From JANPLD01 sp031426355 (GTDB taxonomy: Bacteria > Pseudomonadota > Alphaproteobacteria > Rickettsiales > UBA8987): a stretch of DNA of 26,550 nucleotides. The notes beneath the pieces are model-generated. The model ran no database searches, was not told where the DNA came from, and was given only the letters and a program-made list of their open reading frames with translations. Every line of letters starts with the position of its first letter. The first letter of the stretch is position 1. Below, one piece after another: positions 1-7,888 of this stretch. The stretch lies in contig JANPLD010000126.1 of the NCBI GenBank assembly GCA_031426355.1, forward strand, positions 1 through 26,550. Reading direction: 5' to 3'. A program made the position numbers and the translations under genes.

Positions 1-2
1 AA

Positions 3-521
3 AGGGGCGTAAAAGTTAAAGTTCTCACTAACTCACTTGCATCAACTGACGTTGTATTAGTTCACACTGGCTATAAAGATTACCGTAAAAGAGTAATTGA
101 AAGCGGCATTGAACTGTATGAAATGAAAGCTATTTCAGACAAACGTCCTCAGCAACGTCTGATAGGCGCTAAATCTCCTGCACAAGCAGCACTTCATGCA
201 AAAGTATATGTAATAGATAGGGAGCAGGTCATGGTTGGCTCATTCAATCTGGATCCAAGATCAATTGAACTTAATACTGAAATTGCTTTGGTTATTCACA
301 GTAAAGTAATTGCTGCACAAATAATAAAAATGTTTGATGAAGTTACGGCACCCGATACCAGTTACCGGGTTACAATTGATGAAAGTAAAAATGATAGAAT
401 AATCTGGCAAGGTAAAGAAAACGGTAAAGAGGTTTATTATAATAGCGAACCCAAATCAGGTTTCTGGCGTAGCATTCAAGAAAAGTTAATGTCACTTCTG
501 CCAGTTGAAAATTATTTATAA
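3..521 (+). CDS. Phospholipase D-family / cardiolipin synthase-like protein (C-terminal part)
   Basis: The reading frame is open from the left edge (frame of position 3) to the stop at 519-521, so the gene is truncated by the window and the ATG at 123 is internal. The visible part carries the second HKD motif, HAKVYVID, followed by GSFNLDPRS and ELNTE, the pattern of ClsC/YmdC-type cardiolipin synthases. The upstream stretch RGVKVKVLTNSLASTD also fits the PLD fold. HKD enzymes use paired His/Lys motifs for phosphatidyl transfer or phosphodiester cleavage at the membrane; the first HKD lies outside the window. It probably makes or remodels phospholipid. The family is secure; the exact substrate is not, since other PLD-like enzymes share this motif. 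A small membrane-protein gene follows 18 bp downstream. Confidence 0.85.
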   Translation, partial: RGVKVKVLTNSLASTDVVLVHTGYKDYRKRVIESGIELYEMKAISDKRPQQRLIGAKSPAQAALHAKVYVIDREQVMVGSFNLDPRSIELNTEIALVIHSKVIAAQIIKMFDEVTAPDTSYRVTIDESKNDRIIWQGKENGKEVYYNSEPKSGFWRSIQEKLMSLLPVENYL

Positions 522-539
522 TATAAAAGGGAAAAGCCT

Positions 540-764
540 ATGAAATTGATCATGAAATACATCGGTGTAGTTATCGCCCTATGGGTAATATCTTTTATAC
601 CACTCGCCTTCTGGACCGACAGAAGCCTTGACTGGTGGCTGACATATTTAAAGAATAACCCAACTGATTGCCCTTTCTGGTTATCTTTTTTGATCAGTAT
701 TCTGGCACCAATAGACTTTCTGTTCAACATTTTAACTGAAATAGTAAGGCTTGCTTTAGACTAA
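540..764 (+). CDS. Small two-span membrane protein, function unknown
   Basis: A 74-residue protein with two hydrophobic segments (about residues 5-25 and 46-68) separated by a Trp-rich, polar loop. It starts 18 bp after the PLD-family gene, behind an AAAGGG-type ribosome-binding site (about 527-533), which supports this strand over the overlapping minus-strand ORF. I recognise no family. Position suggests it is co-transcribed with the phospholipid enzyme and may act at the inner membrane, but that is inference only. Confidence 0.55.
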   Translation: MKLIMKYIGVVIALWVISFIPLAFWTDRSLDWWLTYLKNNPTDCPFWLSFLISILAPIDFLFNILTEIVRLALD

Positions 765-838
765 ACATTAAATGTAATTTTAATATTTTAAATTCCGTAT
801 CTATAATTATATACGATTATAAAAATATTATAATACTC

Positions 839-1312
839 ATGCAAAAAATTATACCGTCACTCTGGTTTGACAGCAATGCTGAAGAGGCCGTGAATTATTA
901 TCTATCAGTTTTTAAAGATGCTAAAATAATTGAGATCGTGCGATATACGGAAGAAGGCTATGGTGAAGAAGATGCTGTAATGACCATAACTTTCAGTCTT
1001 CTTGGTATGGAATTCATGGCGATAAATGGCGGCCCATATTTCAAATTTACCAATGCTGTTTCATTCATGGTAAAATGCGACACTCAGGAAGAGATAGATT
1101 ACTATTGGGAAAAGCTCCTGAAAGGTGGTGCTTCTGAGGAATGCGGCTGGCTGAAAGATAAATTCGGCCTTTCATGGCAGATTAACCCAACCACGCTTGT
1201 TAAGATGATGTCTGATAAAAATAAAGCAAAAGTAAATAGCGTAACAAAAGCTATGATGAAAATGAAGAAGCTTGATATTGCAAAACTTCAGGAAGCCTTT
1301 GATCAGGGATAA
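839..1312 (+). CDS. VOC-superfamily PhnB-like protein
   Basis: A 157-residue protein of the PhnB/3-demethylubiquinone-methyltransferase-like branch of the vicinal-oxygen-chelate (glyoxalase/bleomycin-resistance) superfamily. Diagnostic parts are the N-terminal IIPSLWFDSNAEEAVNYY, the central GGPYFKFTNAVSFMV, and the C-terminal CGWLKDKFGLSWQINPT. Such proteins are small cytoplasmic betaalphabetabetabeta-fold dimers; most have no proven substrate. No Shine-Dalgarno sequence precedes the ATG. Instead a TATAAT at 829-834 lies only 4 bp upstream, so the message may be leaderless, or the start may be served by a weaker TATAAT at 802-807. A second PhnB-type gene occurs at 3948. The stop codon lies in a short tandem duplication (1298-1327). 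Confidence 0.85.
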   Translation: MQKIIPSLWFDSNAEEAVNYYLSVFKDAKIIEIVRYTEEGYGEEDAVMTITFSLLGMEFMAINGGPYFKFTNAVSFMVKCDTQEEIDYYWEKLLKGGASEECGWLKDKFGLSWQINPTTLVKMMSDKNKAKVNSVTKAMMKMKKLDIAKLQEAFDQG

Positions 1313-1327
1313 TTTGACCAAGGATAA
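1298..1327 (+). repeat. 15-bp tandem duplication at a gene end
   Basis: TTTGATCAGGGATAA (1298-1312) is followed directly by TTTGACCAAGGATAA (1313-1327), 13 of 15 bases identical. Both copies encode Phe-Asp-Gln-Gly-stop in the same frame, so the VOC gene ends in a duplicated stop. Confidence 0.8.
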
Positions 1328-1382
1328 TTCTGGCAAATATCTGAAAAGTCTTTAGATACTCTCCAAAACAAAAAATATCATA

Positions 1383-2558
1383 ATGAACGGATTTATAATT
1401 CTGATGGCTTCACTAATGTCTGTGGTGGCTATTTCAATAGATGCAATATTGCCTGCGCTTGGCCAGATAGGTTCTGATCTTGGCGCAACCCATCCAAATC
1501 AACCGCAATATATAATAGGTATCTTATTTGCAGGTATGGCGATAGGGCAGCTTATCTATGGCCCGATGTCTGATTCCCTCGGGCGCAAAAAAGTCTTATA
1601 TGTAGGCCTTGCGCTTTATGCCATCGGCAGCCTTGTATGCTATCTTTCACCTGATATGAACCAGATGTTCATTGGCCGTTTTATCCAGGGTCTTGGTATC
1701 GCAAGCCCATATATATCCACCATGGCGATAATACGAGATAAATATGAGGGGCGCGATATGGCGCGCGTAATGTCACTGGTGATGGTAATTTTCATCCTTG
1801 TACCATGTATTGCACCAACATTAGGGCAGGGGATAATAATGATCTCTTCATGGCGCGGGATATTCATTTTTTACATTGTAATGATAACCGCAATGTTCAC
1901 CTATATATTCTTCCGTTTAGAAGAAACGCTTCTGCCTGAGAAGCGGGTTAAATTTAATATCTCGAACCTCACTAACGGATTTAAGACCGTGTTTACCAAC
2001 CGCCACACGGTAGGTTACACATTATGCCTTGGTTTTGTATTTGGTGGCTTTCTTGGGTATTTAAACTCCGCGCAGCAGATATTCCAGATACAGTTCGACA
2101 CCGGTAATTTATTCACTGTTTATTTCGGCGCATTGGCATTGGTATTTGGTGCATCGTCTCTGGTGAACTCCCATTTTGTTAAAAGGCTGGGTATGAGGCA
2201 TATATGCCTGCGCGGAATAATCATTACCATTATTTCATCAGCAATATTCTTAGGGTTACATTTCGTAGCGGATATCCAGCTATGGATGTTTCTTATATAC
2301 GCCGCAATTATATTTTTTGTGTTCGGTCTCATGTTCGGTAACCTTAACTCCCTCGCAATGGAGCCAATGGGAAATATAGCAGGTTTAGCAGCAGCTGTGA
2401 TAGGCTTCACGGCCTCTATTATAGATATGATAATTGGTGCTGTTATAGGGCAGCTATATGATAATACTCTCATACCTATATCAACTGGTTTCCTTATAAC
2501 GGGAATTTTATCCCTGCTTGCAATGTTATGGGCTGAAAAAGGCAAAGTGGATTTTTAG
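1383..2558 (+). CDS. Bcr/CflA-family MFS multidrug exporter
   Basis: A 391-residue, roughly 12-span major facilitator protein. The first helix contains ISIDAILPALGQIGSDLGA and the second is followed by AIGQLIYGPMSDSLGRKKVL, which includes MFS motif A (G-x3-D-x2-G-R-K/R) and is characteristic of Bcr/CflA drug:H+ antiporters. A motif-C-like region (VPCIAPTLGQGI) follows in helix 5, marking an antiporter. These transporters sit in the inner membrane and expel bicyclomycin, chloramphenicol, sulfonamides, dipeptides or other small molecules; the substrate cannot be told from sequence. It ends one base before the convergent lipoprotein gene. Length is normal for the family. Confidence 0.9.
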   Translation: MNGFIILMASLMSVVAISIDAILPALGQIGSDLGATHPNQPQYIIGILFAGMAIGQLIYGPMSDSLGRKKVLYVGLALYAIGSLVCYLSPDMNQMFIGRFIQGLGIASPYISTMAIIRDKYEGRDMARVMSLVMVIFILVPCIAPTLGQGIIMISSWRGIFIFYIVMITAMFTYIFFRLEETLLPEKRVKFNISNLTNGFKTVFTNRHTVGYTLCLGFVFGGFLGYLNSAQQIFQIQFDTGNLFTVYFGALALVFGASSLVNSHFVKRLGMRHICLRGIIITIISSAIFLGLHFVADIQLWMFLIYAAIIFFVFGLMFGNLNSLAMEPMGNIAGLAAAVIGFTASIIDMIIGAVIGQLYDNTLIPISTGFLITGILSLLAMLWAEKGKVDF

Positions 2559-2559
2559 A

Positions 2560-3060
2560 TTACAGGCATCTTTCCACATATTTAAGCGAAGGCAATTTGC
2601 CGACACTTATCTCAATTATCTTTTGCCCGTCACTTTCAAATAGAATTCCTTCGCCGTCGTTATTGATGATGGAAAGATAATGCCCTGTGATATCATATTT
2701 GTGCGGTTCAATGTGTAATTTGTCTCCATAAGCAGATATAGTTTCTTTCTCAGTGCTGCCGACCATTATCCCTTTGGAGGTCTTATAATCGGGGTTTTTG
2801 ATATATATTCTGGTAAGAATATCATCTTCAATCAACATGCTTAAATTTTTATCAGAAATTCTGCCTTCAATACAATTGCTACCTTCTGCCTGATCGTTGA
2901 ATTTTATATTAGGGTTAACCTTGATAAGGTCTGGCTTATTCATCCCAATATTCAGGTCATCTACAGCATTATCTTTAATAAGTTTCTGCGTATTGCTTGT
3001 GCAGGCAAGTAAAGTTAGTGCAACTGGTATGATAAAAATTTTTGAGATTATTTCTTTCAT
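2560..3060 (-). CDS. Lipoprotein of unknown function, paired with the beta-lactamase gene
   Basis: A 166-residue protein with a lipoprotein signal peptide: hydrophobic residues 6-19, then the lipobox LLAC with Cys20. The mature part contains IGMNKPDLIKVNP, GIMVGSTEKETISAYG, HKYDITGHYLSI and KLPSLKYVERCL, a pattern I associate with uncharacterised proteobacterial lipoproteins. The repeated 'pG(M/S)-x-lixxxyG' elements loosely resemble BamE/SmpA-type architecture, but I do not assign that. The gene starts 4 bp after the class D beta-lactamase stop, so the two are surely co-transcribed. An envelope role alongside the beta-lactamase is inferred from that pairing only. Confidence 0.75.
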   Translation of the reverse strand: MKEIISKIFIIPVALTLLACTSNTQKLIKDNAVDDLNIGMNKPDLIKVNPNIKFNDQAEGSNCIEGRISDKNLSMLIEDDILTRIYIKNPDYKTSKGIMVGSTEKETISAYGDKLHIEPHKYDITGHYLSIINNDGEGILFESDGQKIIEISVGKLPSLKYVERCL

Positions 3061-3064
3061 ATAT

Positions 3065-3856
3065 TTATTTTACCAACATAGGAAATTCAGCAAGCAACTG
3101 CTCTCTGGCCTTTGGGCCTGAAGGCAGGTCAGATTTATCTTCTATAAGAAATTTAGCAAAAATTATCTTCTGTTTTCCTTTTTCCGCCCAGCCGACAAAC
3201 CAGCCTTGTGAGCGTATATTATCAGGTAATGTGCCACTTCCTGTTTTTCCTTTTACCTTCCAGCCATTTTCAGTTTTGAATTCAGGCAATATGGACTGTG
3301 TCATCTCATAGGCTTTTGTGGAAACACCAAGTTTTCGGTCAAATATATTTTTAATGAAATTAACTTCCTCAACAGGCGATATCTTTAATGAAGATATAAG
3401 CCATGCATTAGTGAGGCCATTATTTTTACCTTTATCACCTGCAAGGTCTTTATTACCGTAATTGAACTGATCCACATATTTACGGAATTTTTTCATGCCA
3501 AGCTGTTTGGTCAACTTCTGCGAATACCAGACCACAGAATTAGCTTCCCACATAACGGGATTAGTAGTTTGCCTGTCATCATCTTTATTTACAGTATAAC
3601 CTTCCTTGAATTCCCATGCGGGATTATGTTCATCTTTCAATATGCCTGAATCAAACCCGATCAGCGCCAACGGAATTTTAAATGTAGAAGCCGGGCTGTG
3701 TCTGGTTTCGCAATCACCTTTTTTTGAAATAGTTTTGCCGGTTTTATAATCTACCAGTAATGTGCAGCCATCTGCCGTAGATGCGCTTACAGAGTTTAAA
3801 GCAAGTGCAGGGATAGCCAAAAAAAGCAGCAGGTATTTAATGAATTTTATTTGCAT
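3065..3856 (-). CDS. Class D (OXA-type) beta-lactamase
   Basis: A 263-residue serine beta-lactamase with a Sec signal peptide (residues 1 to about 26). All class D motifs are present: STFK with the nucleophile Ser57 and the Lys60 that is carboxylated in this class; SVV at 107-109; YGN at 133-135; the SSLKISP region near 155-161; and KTG at 204-206 followed by SGT and WFVGW. It hydrolyses beta-lactams in the periplasm. The catalytic set is intact, so activity is likely, though spectrum cannot be read from sequence. The lipoprotein gene follows after 4 bp. No integron, transposase or IS is visible nearby, so this looks like a resident chromosomal gene. It is divergent from a VOC gene across 91 bp. 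Confidence 0.95.
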   Translation of the reverse strand: MQIKFIKYLLLFLAIPALALNSVSASTADGCTLLVDYKTGKTISKKGDCETRHSPASTFKIPLALIGFDSGILKDEHNPAWEFKEGYTVNKDDDRQTTNPVMWEANSVVWYSQKLTKQLGMKKFRKYVDQFNYGNKDLAGDKGKNNGLTNAWLISSLKISPVEEVNFIKNIFDRKLGVSTKAYEMTQSILPEFKTENGWKVKGKTGSGTLPDNIRSQGWFVGWAEKGKQKIIFAKFLIEDKSDLPSGPKAREQLLAEFPMLVK

Positions 3857-3870
3857 GGTGATAGGCTTAG

Positions 3871-3928
3871 TTGATATTAAAAAGAATAATTATATATATT
3901 ATAATGCGCAAAAGAAAAACACTGACAA
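3871..3928. promoter_or_regulatory. Candidate overlapping divergent promoters between blaOXA and the VOC gene
   Basis: For the rightward VOC gene, TTGATA (3871-3876) and TATATT (3895-3900) are 18 bp apart. For the leftward beta-lactamase gene, the complement shows TTGTCA (3928-3923) and TATAAT (3903-3898), 19 bp apart. The -10 boxes overlap, so the two promoters would compete for polymerase. This is from sequence matching only. Confidence 0.4.
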
Positions 3929-3947
3929 CTAAATAAAAGAGGTTCAC

Positions 3948-4388
3948 ATGACTGCAAAACAGGATAATAACATGGCAATAACGCCTTATCTATTTTTTGG
4001 CGGAAGCTGTGAAGAAGCACTGGAATTCTACCGCAAAAACTTAGATGCAAAGATTGATGCTGTGATGCACTTCAAAGAAAACCCGGAAGGCTGCTCAGAA
4101 GGAATGATACCTAAAGGTTTTGAAAACAAAATAATGCATAGTAGTTTCCGCCTCCGCGGAACAACCATCATGGCCTCAGACGGCATGCATGAAGGCGCCA
4201 ATTTCCAAGGCTTCTCACTCTCACTTTCAGTTAAGGACGAAGCAGACGCGAACAAAGTATTCAACGCCCTCTCAGACGGCGGAAAGATCCAGATGCCCCT
4301 CAGCAAAACTTTCTACTCCCCATGTTTTGGGATGCTTACAGATAGATTTGGTATTAGCTGGATGGTGATCGTTCCCGGAGAGATATAA
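3948..4388 (+). CDS. VOC-superfamily PhnB-like protein (second copy of the type)
   Basis: A 146-residue protein with the PhnB signature: ITPYLFFGGSCEEALEFYR near the N-terminus, KIMHSSFRLRGTTIMASDG in the middle, and SPCFGMLTDRFGISWMV near the C-terminus. It belongs to the glyoxalase/bleomycin-resistance fold superfamily; the substrate is unknown. A good AGAGG ribosome-binding site lies 8 bp before the ATG at 3948, which decides the start over the in-frame ATG at 3972. It is only distantly like the VOC protein at 839, so this is not a recent duplication. It ends 2 bp before the convergent DUF421 gene. Confidence 0.88.
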   Translation: MTAKQDNNMAITPYLFFGGSCEEALEFYRKNLDAKIDAVMHFKENPEGCSEGMIPKGFENKIMHSSFRLRGTTIMASDGMHEGANFQGFSLSLSVKDEADANKVFNALSDGGKIQMPLSKTFYSPCFGMLTDRFGISWMVIVPGEI

Positions 4389-4390
4389 TA

Positions 4391-4885
4391 TTAATCTTTA
4401 TTCTTAAGGATAAAAGTTATCTCACCGTTTCTTTCCATATAAGCTTTATCTATTCTACTAAAATCATCTGTAAATAAAGATTTTCTTAATGCTCTCGTAA
4501 CATCTCCCTCATGTACCAAAGCCCTGAACATATTTTTACTTATAAAATTGCCATTTTCATAGACCAGAATCTTATTGCCTTCGATCAGCTGCCTGAAACC
4601 TTTGCTATGTATTATACACCAGCCTATTAATCGATGTAATATAACTATGGTAAAGCAGGCTATCATTACGGGTACGGCAGGTGATGCACCAACAATAACG
4701 CGGCTTAATATAGCACCTAGTGAAATTGTAATTATATTATCAATTGGCGTGCATAAACCAAATGACCTTCTTCCTGATATCCTTATCAATAACAATGCAA
4801 GAAAAAATACTGCTATGGCACGCAAGGTCATTTCCATAGTGCGCAAATTATCTTTCTCGCCAAATACTTCAGTGAATATTTCCAT
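4391..4885 (-). CDS. DUF421 (YetF/YcaP-like) membrane protein
   Basis: A 164-residue protein with three N-terminal membrane segments (about residues 20-40, 45-65 and 70-90) and a small soluble C-terminal domain. RISGRRSFGLCTPIDNIITISLG is the conserved core of the family, and GNKILVYENGNF the start of the cytoplasmic part. In Bacillus, YetF-type proteins are membrane-associated and poorly understood, with links to spore germinant permeability. No enzymatic role is known for the alphaproteobacterial members. It is convergent with the VOC gene and divergent from ogt. Confidence 0.8.
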   Translation of the reverse strand: MEIFTEVFGEKDNLRTMEMTLRAIAVFFLALLLIRISGRRSFGLCTPIDNIITISLGAILSRVIVGASPAVPVMIACFTIVILHRLIGWCIIHSKGFRQLIEGNKILVYENGNFISKNMFRALVHEGDVTRALRKSLFTDDFSRIDKAYMERNGEITFILKNKD

Positions 4886-4949
4886 ATACTTGCCTCGCTT
4901 CTAATAATAACTATATTTGTATATGTAATTATCTTTAAAGGAGATTCAA

Positions 4950-5450
4950 ATGATATTTTTTTACAAAACAATGAAGTCACCTGTAGGTGAGTTAAAGCTG
5001 GTTGCAAGTGATAAAGGTCTGACAGCTATCCTGTGGGAGAATGATGATTCAAGTCGTATTCGCCTGAGTGAGCTTGAAAAAAATAATGATCATCCTGTTT
5101 TAGTAGAAACGGAGCGCCAGTTAAAAGATTACTTTGTTGGAAATCTCAAGAAATTTTCAGTGGAACTTGATTTCTCTGGAACTGAATTTCAGAAGAAAGT
5201 GTGGCAGGCACTCCTCACCATTCCTTTCGGTGAGACCAGAAGCTACGCCGAGATTGCAAAACAGGTCGGCAGCCCTAAAGCTGTGCGCGCGGTTGGAGCG
5301 GCAAATGGCAAAAATCCAATCTCAATCATTGCGCCATGCCACCGTGTTATTGGCTCGAACGGTAAGCTCACTGGTTTCGCAGGTGGCTTAAAGGCTAAAG
5401 CGCTTCTGCTCGGCATTGAATCAAAAGAGAATATCCTGAAAGCAGCTTAA
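4950..5450 (+). CDS. ogt: Methylated-DNA--[protein]-cysteine S-methyltransferase
   Basis: A 166-residue suicide DNA-repair protein that moves the alkyl group from O6-alkylguanine or O4-alkylthymine to its own cysteine. The active-site motif PCHRV has its acceptor Cys at residue 130. It is preceded by the DNA-binding helix region RSYAEIAKQVGSPKAVRAVG, with the arginine finger at R113, and by FQKKVWQALLTIPFGET. The N-terminal domain is short, as in Ogt rather than the Ada fusion. A strong AAAGGAGA ribosome-binding site precedes the ATG. Its TAA stop shares a TTAA (5447-5450) with the convergent gene's stop. No Ada regulator is visible nearby. Confidence 0.95.
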   Translation: MIFFYKTMKSPVGELKLVASDKGLTAILWENDDSSRIRLSELEKNNDHPVLVETERQLKDYFVGNLKKFSVELDFSGTEFQKKVWQALLTIPFGETRSYAEIAKQVGSPKAVRAVGAANGKNPISIIAPCHRVIGSNGKLTGFAGGLKAKALLLGIESKENILKAA

Positions 5451-7009
5451 AGAGATATATGAGAGCTGGGGCCAACCCTGCTAGGTACCACGCCAATAAT
5501 AGTTGTTATTGGTTCAGCAGCGGTTTTTGTTTTTTCTTGTAAGCGCCCTTTAATATCCTGAAAACGCCCAACCGGCTGAACGCATGTTTCCTGATCAATA
5601 CTCATAAGTGTAGGCTGTAATTCCCTAAGATCTTTTAATTGCTCGGGGCTGATAGTAATTGGCTCAGGTAAATGTGCAACACGAACACCACGATGGAATA
5701 TATGGCTTTTACCATCTTTTAGTTCAGGGTTATTAATATCTTCCACTTTTAACCCGCCCAGATGCAAACTTGTAAAAGGTGCTTCCGGTATGCCATCTAC
5801 ATCAAATCTACCATTATAGCAGGCAAGGGGATTGAATTGAATGTCCTTCATGGTAACAGCTTTTTCAGCAACTTCATTTATATCAGAAGTATTCTGGATA
5901 ATTTCGAGTTGCTGACCATTTTTTCTCTCTTTAAGGAAATCAATATATTTACCAAATTCTTCATTGTGCTCTCCAAGCACTACAGATGCGCCAAGCAGAA
6001 TAGCGCGTTTGCCTTCACACGTGTAAATAGTATGTAATTGCCCGACAACATTAAGGTTAGGATCTTCCTCAGGGTGTTCCCGGCAATAAGCCTCATGTGC
6101 TGAGTCCCTATAACATACAAATTCAGCTTTTGAATCTACTTCCCCTTTTGTATTCTTTATAGGATCATCAGGGTTTACATTTTGAAGCGGGTGGAAATGT
6201 ATATTACTGGATGTAAACTTATTACCCTGAAAACTTATTTTTTGTCCTTCAGTGCTGGTGATCATTAATGTACGACCATTGTTCCTTCCATCATTGCACA
6301 TACCAATTATAGGGTCTGAAATAACCAACCTGTTAATATTCGCATCAGAAAGTGGGGCAAAAAAGTTCTTATCTTCACCAGCAGCATTCAGTGCATTGGT
6401 TAAAATTTGCGTGGATTTAATTTGTTGGGTTTTTTCCTGTGCATCAAACATCATGGGAAGTAGGAATGAAACTATTTCCATGCTCACGCCATTGAACTCT
6501 ATATCATCTTTATTTGAGGAGATTTGCGCTCCATTACCATTTGATAAAAGCTTTTCGAAATATGCTTTTGGATTTTTCTGATCAAACCCTTTTTCCAAAA
6601 GTTGTGGTCGCGCTTTCGCAATCTCTTCCCAAATATGCTCAGGGATTTTATCTACCTGCTGAACAAAAAACATATCACGCTCATCCCCGCTCATTTTCTC
6701 TATAACTTTTGGAAGAACGCGTACTAATTCAATAGTATCAGCATGAAGAATACGGTTATGAACTGCAGGCGTTAAATCTTCAGCGGATATATGGTCAGTT
6801 ATATTACATGTATCTTGCCCACCAACCCACTGGCCAATTAACGCACATTTTTCATCACTTAATAATGCACCAGTTTTAGGACCATTTAAGTAAACAACTA
6901 TCTGGTGTTCATCGCCAAAACCAAGCCCAAAGCCGCGCTGACTCGCTGATACGCTGATTTGGGGCTGGTTTGCGCTCTCTGCCATAAGTAATATACATTT
7001 GATCAGCAT
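5447..7009 (-). CDS. Unrecognised 520-residue cytoplasmic protein
   Basis: A large soluble ORF with no signal peptide and no membrane segment that I can see. I recognise no family. Visible features: a polar N-terminus with a Gly-rich GFGLGFGDEH; helical stretches at about 95-135; a central NIHFHPLQN (HFHP at 271-274); several cysteines and His in CYRDSAHEAYC; and GQLHTIYTCEGKRAILLG at about 323-340. The C-terminal 60 residues are Pro/Gln-rich and probably disordered. HFHP resembles the H-x-H-P metal site of JAMM/MPN proteases, but the following S-x2-D is not evident. The start is uncertain: M9 (position 6985) begins a more ordinary N-terminus, and neither ATG has a clear ribosome-binding site. 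It shares its stop TTAA with ogt. Confidence 0.7.
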   Translation of the reverse strand: MLIKCILLMAESANQPQISVSASQRGFGLGFGDEHQIVVYLNGPKTGALLSDEKCALIGQWVGGQDTCNITDHISAEDLTPAVHNRILHADTIELVRVLPKVIEKMSGDERDMFFVQQVDKIPEHIWEEIAKARPQLLEKGFDQKNPKAYFEKLLSNGNGAQISSNKDDIEFNGVSMEIVSFLLPMMFDAQEKTQQIKSTQILTNALNAAGEDKNFFAPLSDANINRLVISDPIIGMCNDGRNNGRTLMITSTEGQKISFQGNKFTSSNIHFHPLQNVNPDDPIKNTKGEVDSKAEFVCYRDSAHEAYCREHPEEDPNLNVVGQLHTIYTCEGKRAILLGASVVLGEHNEEFGKYIDFLKERKNGQQLEIIQNTSDINEVAEKAVTMKDIQFNPLACYNGRFDVDGIPEAPFTSLHLGGLKVEDINNPELKDGKSHIFHRGVRVAHLPEPITISPEQLKDLRELQPTLMSIDQETCVQPVGRFQDIKGRLQEKTKTAAEPITTIIGVVPSRVGPSSHISL

Positions 7010-7066
7010 ATCTTACTGATTTTATGAGGTTATGTCAATTTATTGAGTTTATAACGGGCTGATAAC

Positions 7067-7318
7067 CTAACGATGAGGGCATCCAGCCCAGCAACAGGGG
7101 CGCCTTTTTCCATCCTTAAGGCTTGAACAGCCCCACTCAATACGGCGATTCCTTGTTTCTGCTTTTTTAGCCGACTCGATCCAGCATATCCACTCATTAC
7201 GTGCTAGCGGCGTAATATCCTCCCATACTGCAAGTGCGTTTGTACTTGAGTTAAGTGCTTTTTTCAGATCAGCCGGCACTTCATGTATCGTACCGCTGGA
7301 GATATTTTTCTGTGACAT
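7067..7318 (-). CDS. YdeI/OmpD-associated family small protein
   Basis: An 83-residue protein whose core LPL-type pattern, ITPLARNEWICWIESAKKAETRNRRIEWG, matches the C-terminal domain of YdeI/OmdA-type proteins (bacteriocin-protection/OmpD-associated family), where S-A-K-K-x-E-T-R-x-x-R-I is diagnostic. The tail GKRRPCCWAGCPHR is Cys-rich. This is a stand-alone short version of a domain usually near 60 residues, so it is not obviously truncated. Function in the cell is poorly defined; some members protect against bacteriocins or antimicrobial peptides. It lies upstream of, and in the same direction as, the 520-residue gene, with a 57-bp gap. Confidence 0.72.
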   Translation of the reverse strand: MSQKNISSGTIHEVPADLKKALNSSTNALAVWEDITPLARNEWICWIESAKKAETRNRRIEWGCSSLKDGKRRPCCWAGCPHR

Positions 7319-7424
7319 AGGTTAACTCTCTATTATTGCTCTAACGATTTTAATTATAAATATTTATTGTAAATTTATCTTAGAAACAATTAATGAATAA
7401 TACTTTATCAAAAAGGAATAAATT

Positions 7425-7868
7425 ATGGGAAATCGCGTTACACTTCATCGGGTCTTAACGGCCAAACCGGAAAAAGTTTATCGCGCCTTTATTGAGGGAG
7501 ATGCTCTGGCTCGCTGGCTCCCCCCTGAAGGTTTTACCTGTACGGTAAATAGTATGGAAGCTAAAGTTGGCGGCAAATACCATATGTCCTTCAAAAATTT
7601 TACTACAGGTGCCTCTCAGGGTTTTGGCGGTGAGTTCCTTGAACTCATACCGGGCCAGCGCCTAAAATATACTGACAGGTTTGATAATCCAAATATTCCG
7701 GGTGAATTAATAGTAACCGTTATACTTAAAGAAGTATCCTGCGGAACTGAGATCAATATCACGCAGGAAAACATCCCGGAATTCATTCCCGTAGAAGCAT
7801 GCTATTTAGGGTGGCAGCAATCTCTGCAATACCTTGCTAAACTGGTTGAGCCGGATATTAGGGAATAA
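7425..7868 (+). CDS. SRPBCC / AHSA1-like (START-fold) protein
   Basis: A 147-residue protein of the activator-of-Hsp90-ATPase-like SRPBCC family. Typical pieces are VLTAKPEKVYRAFIEGDAL with ARWLPPEGF near the N-terminus, KVGGKYHMSF in the middle, and GTEINITQENIPEFIP before the final long helix GWQQSLQYLAKLVE. The fold encloses a hydrophobic pocket; ligands are generally unknown in bacteria. An AAGGA ribosome-binding site precedes the ATG. It is divergent from the YdeI-like gene and convergent with the cupin gene after a 20-bp AT-rich spacer. Confidence 0.88.
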   Translation: MGNRVTLHRVLTAKPEKVYRAFIEGDALARWLPPEGFTCTVNSMEAKVGGKYHMSFKNFTTGASQGFGGEFLELIPGQRLKYTDRFDNPNIPGELIVTVILKEVSCGTEINITQENIPEFIPVEACYLGWQQSLQYLAKLVEPDIRE

Positions 7869-7888
7869 TTTTTAAATTAAAAATACTA

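Noticed and set aside
2120..2545. Minus-strand ORF of 141 residues opposite the MFS gene
   Set aside because: A shadow of a clear 12-span transporter; its sequence shows no family features.
5447..7009. JAMM/MPN metalloprotease call for the 520-residue protein
   Set aside because: Only H-x-H-P is seen; the S-x2-D and upstream Glu of the motif could not be placed.
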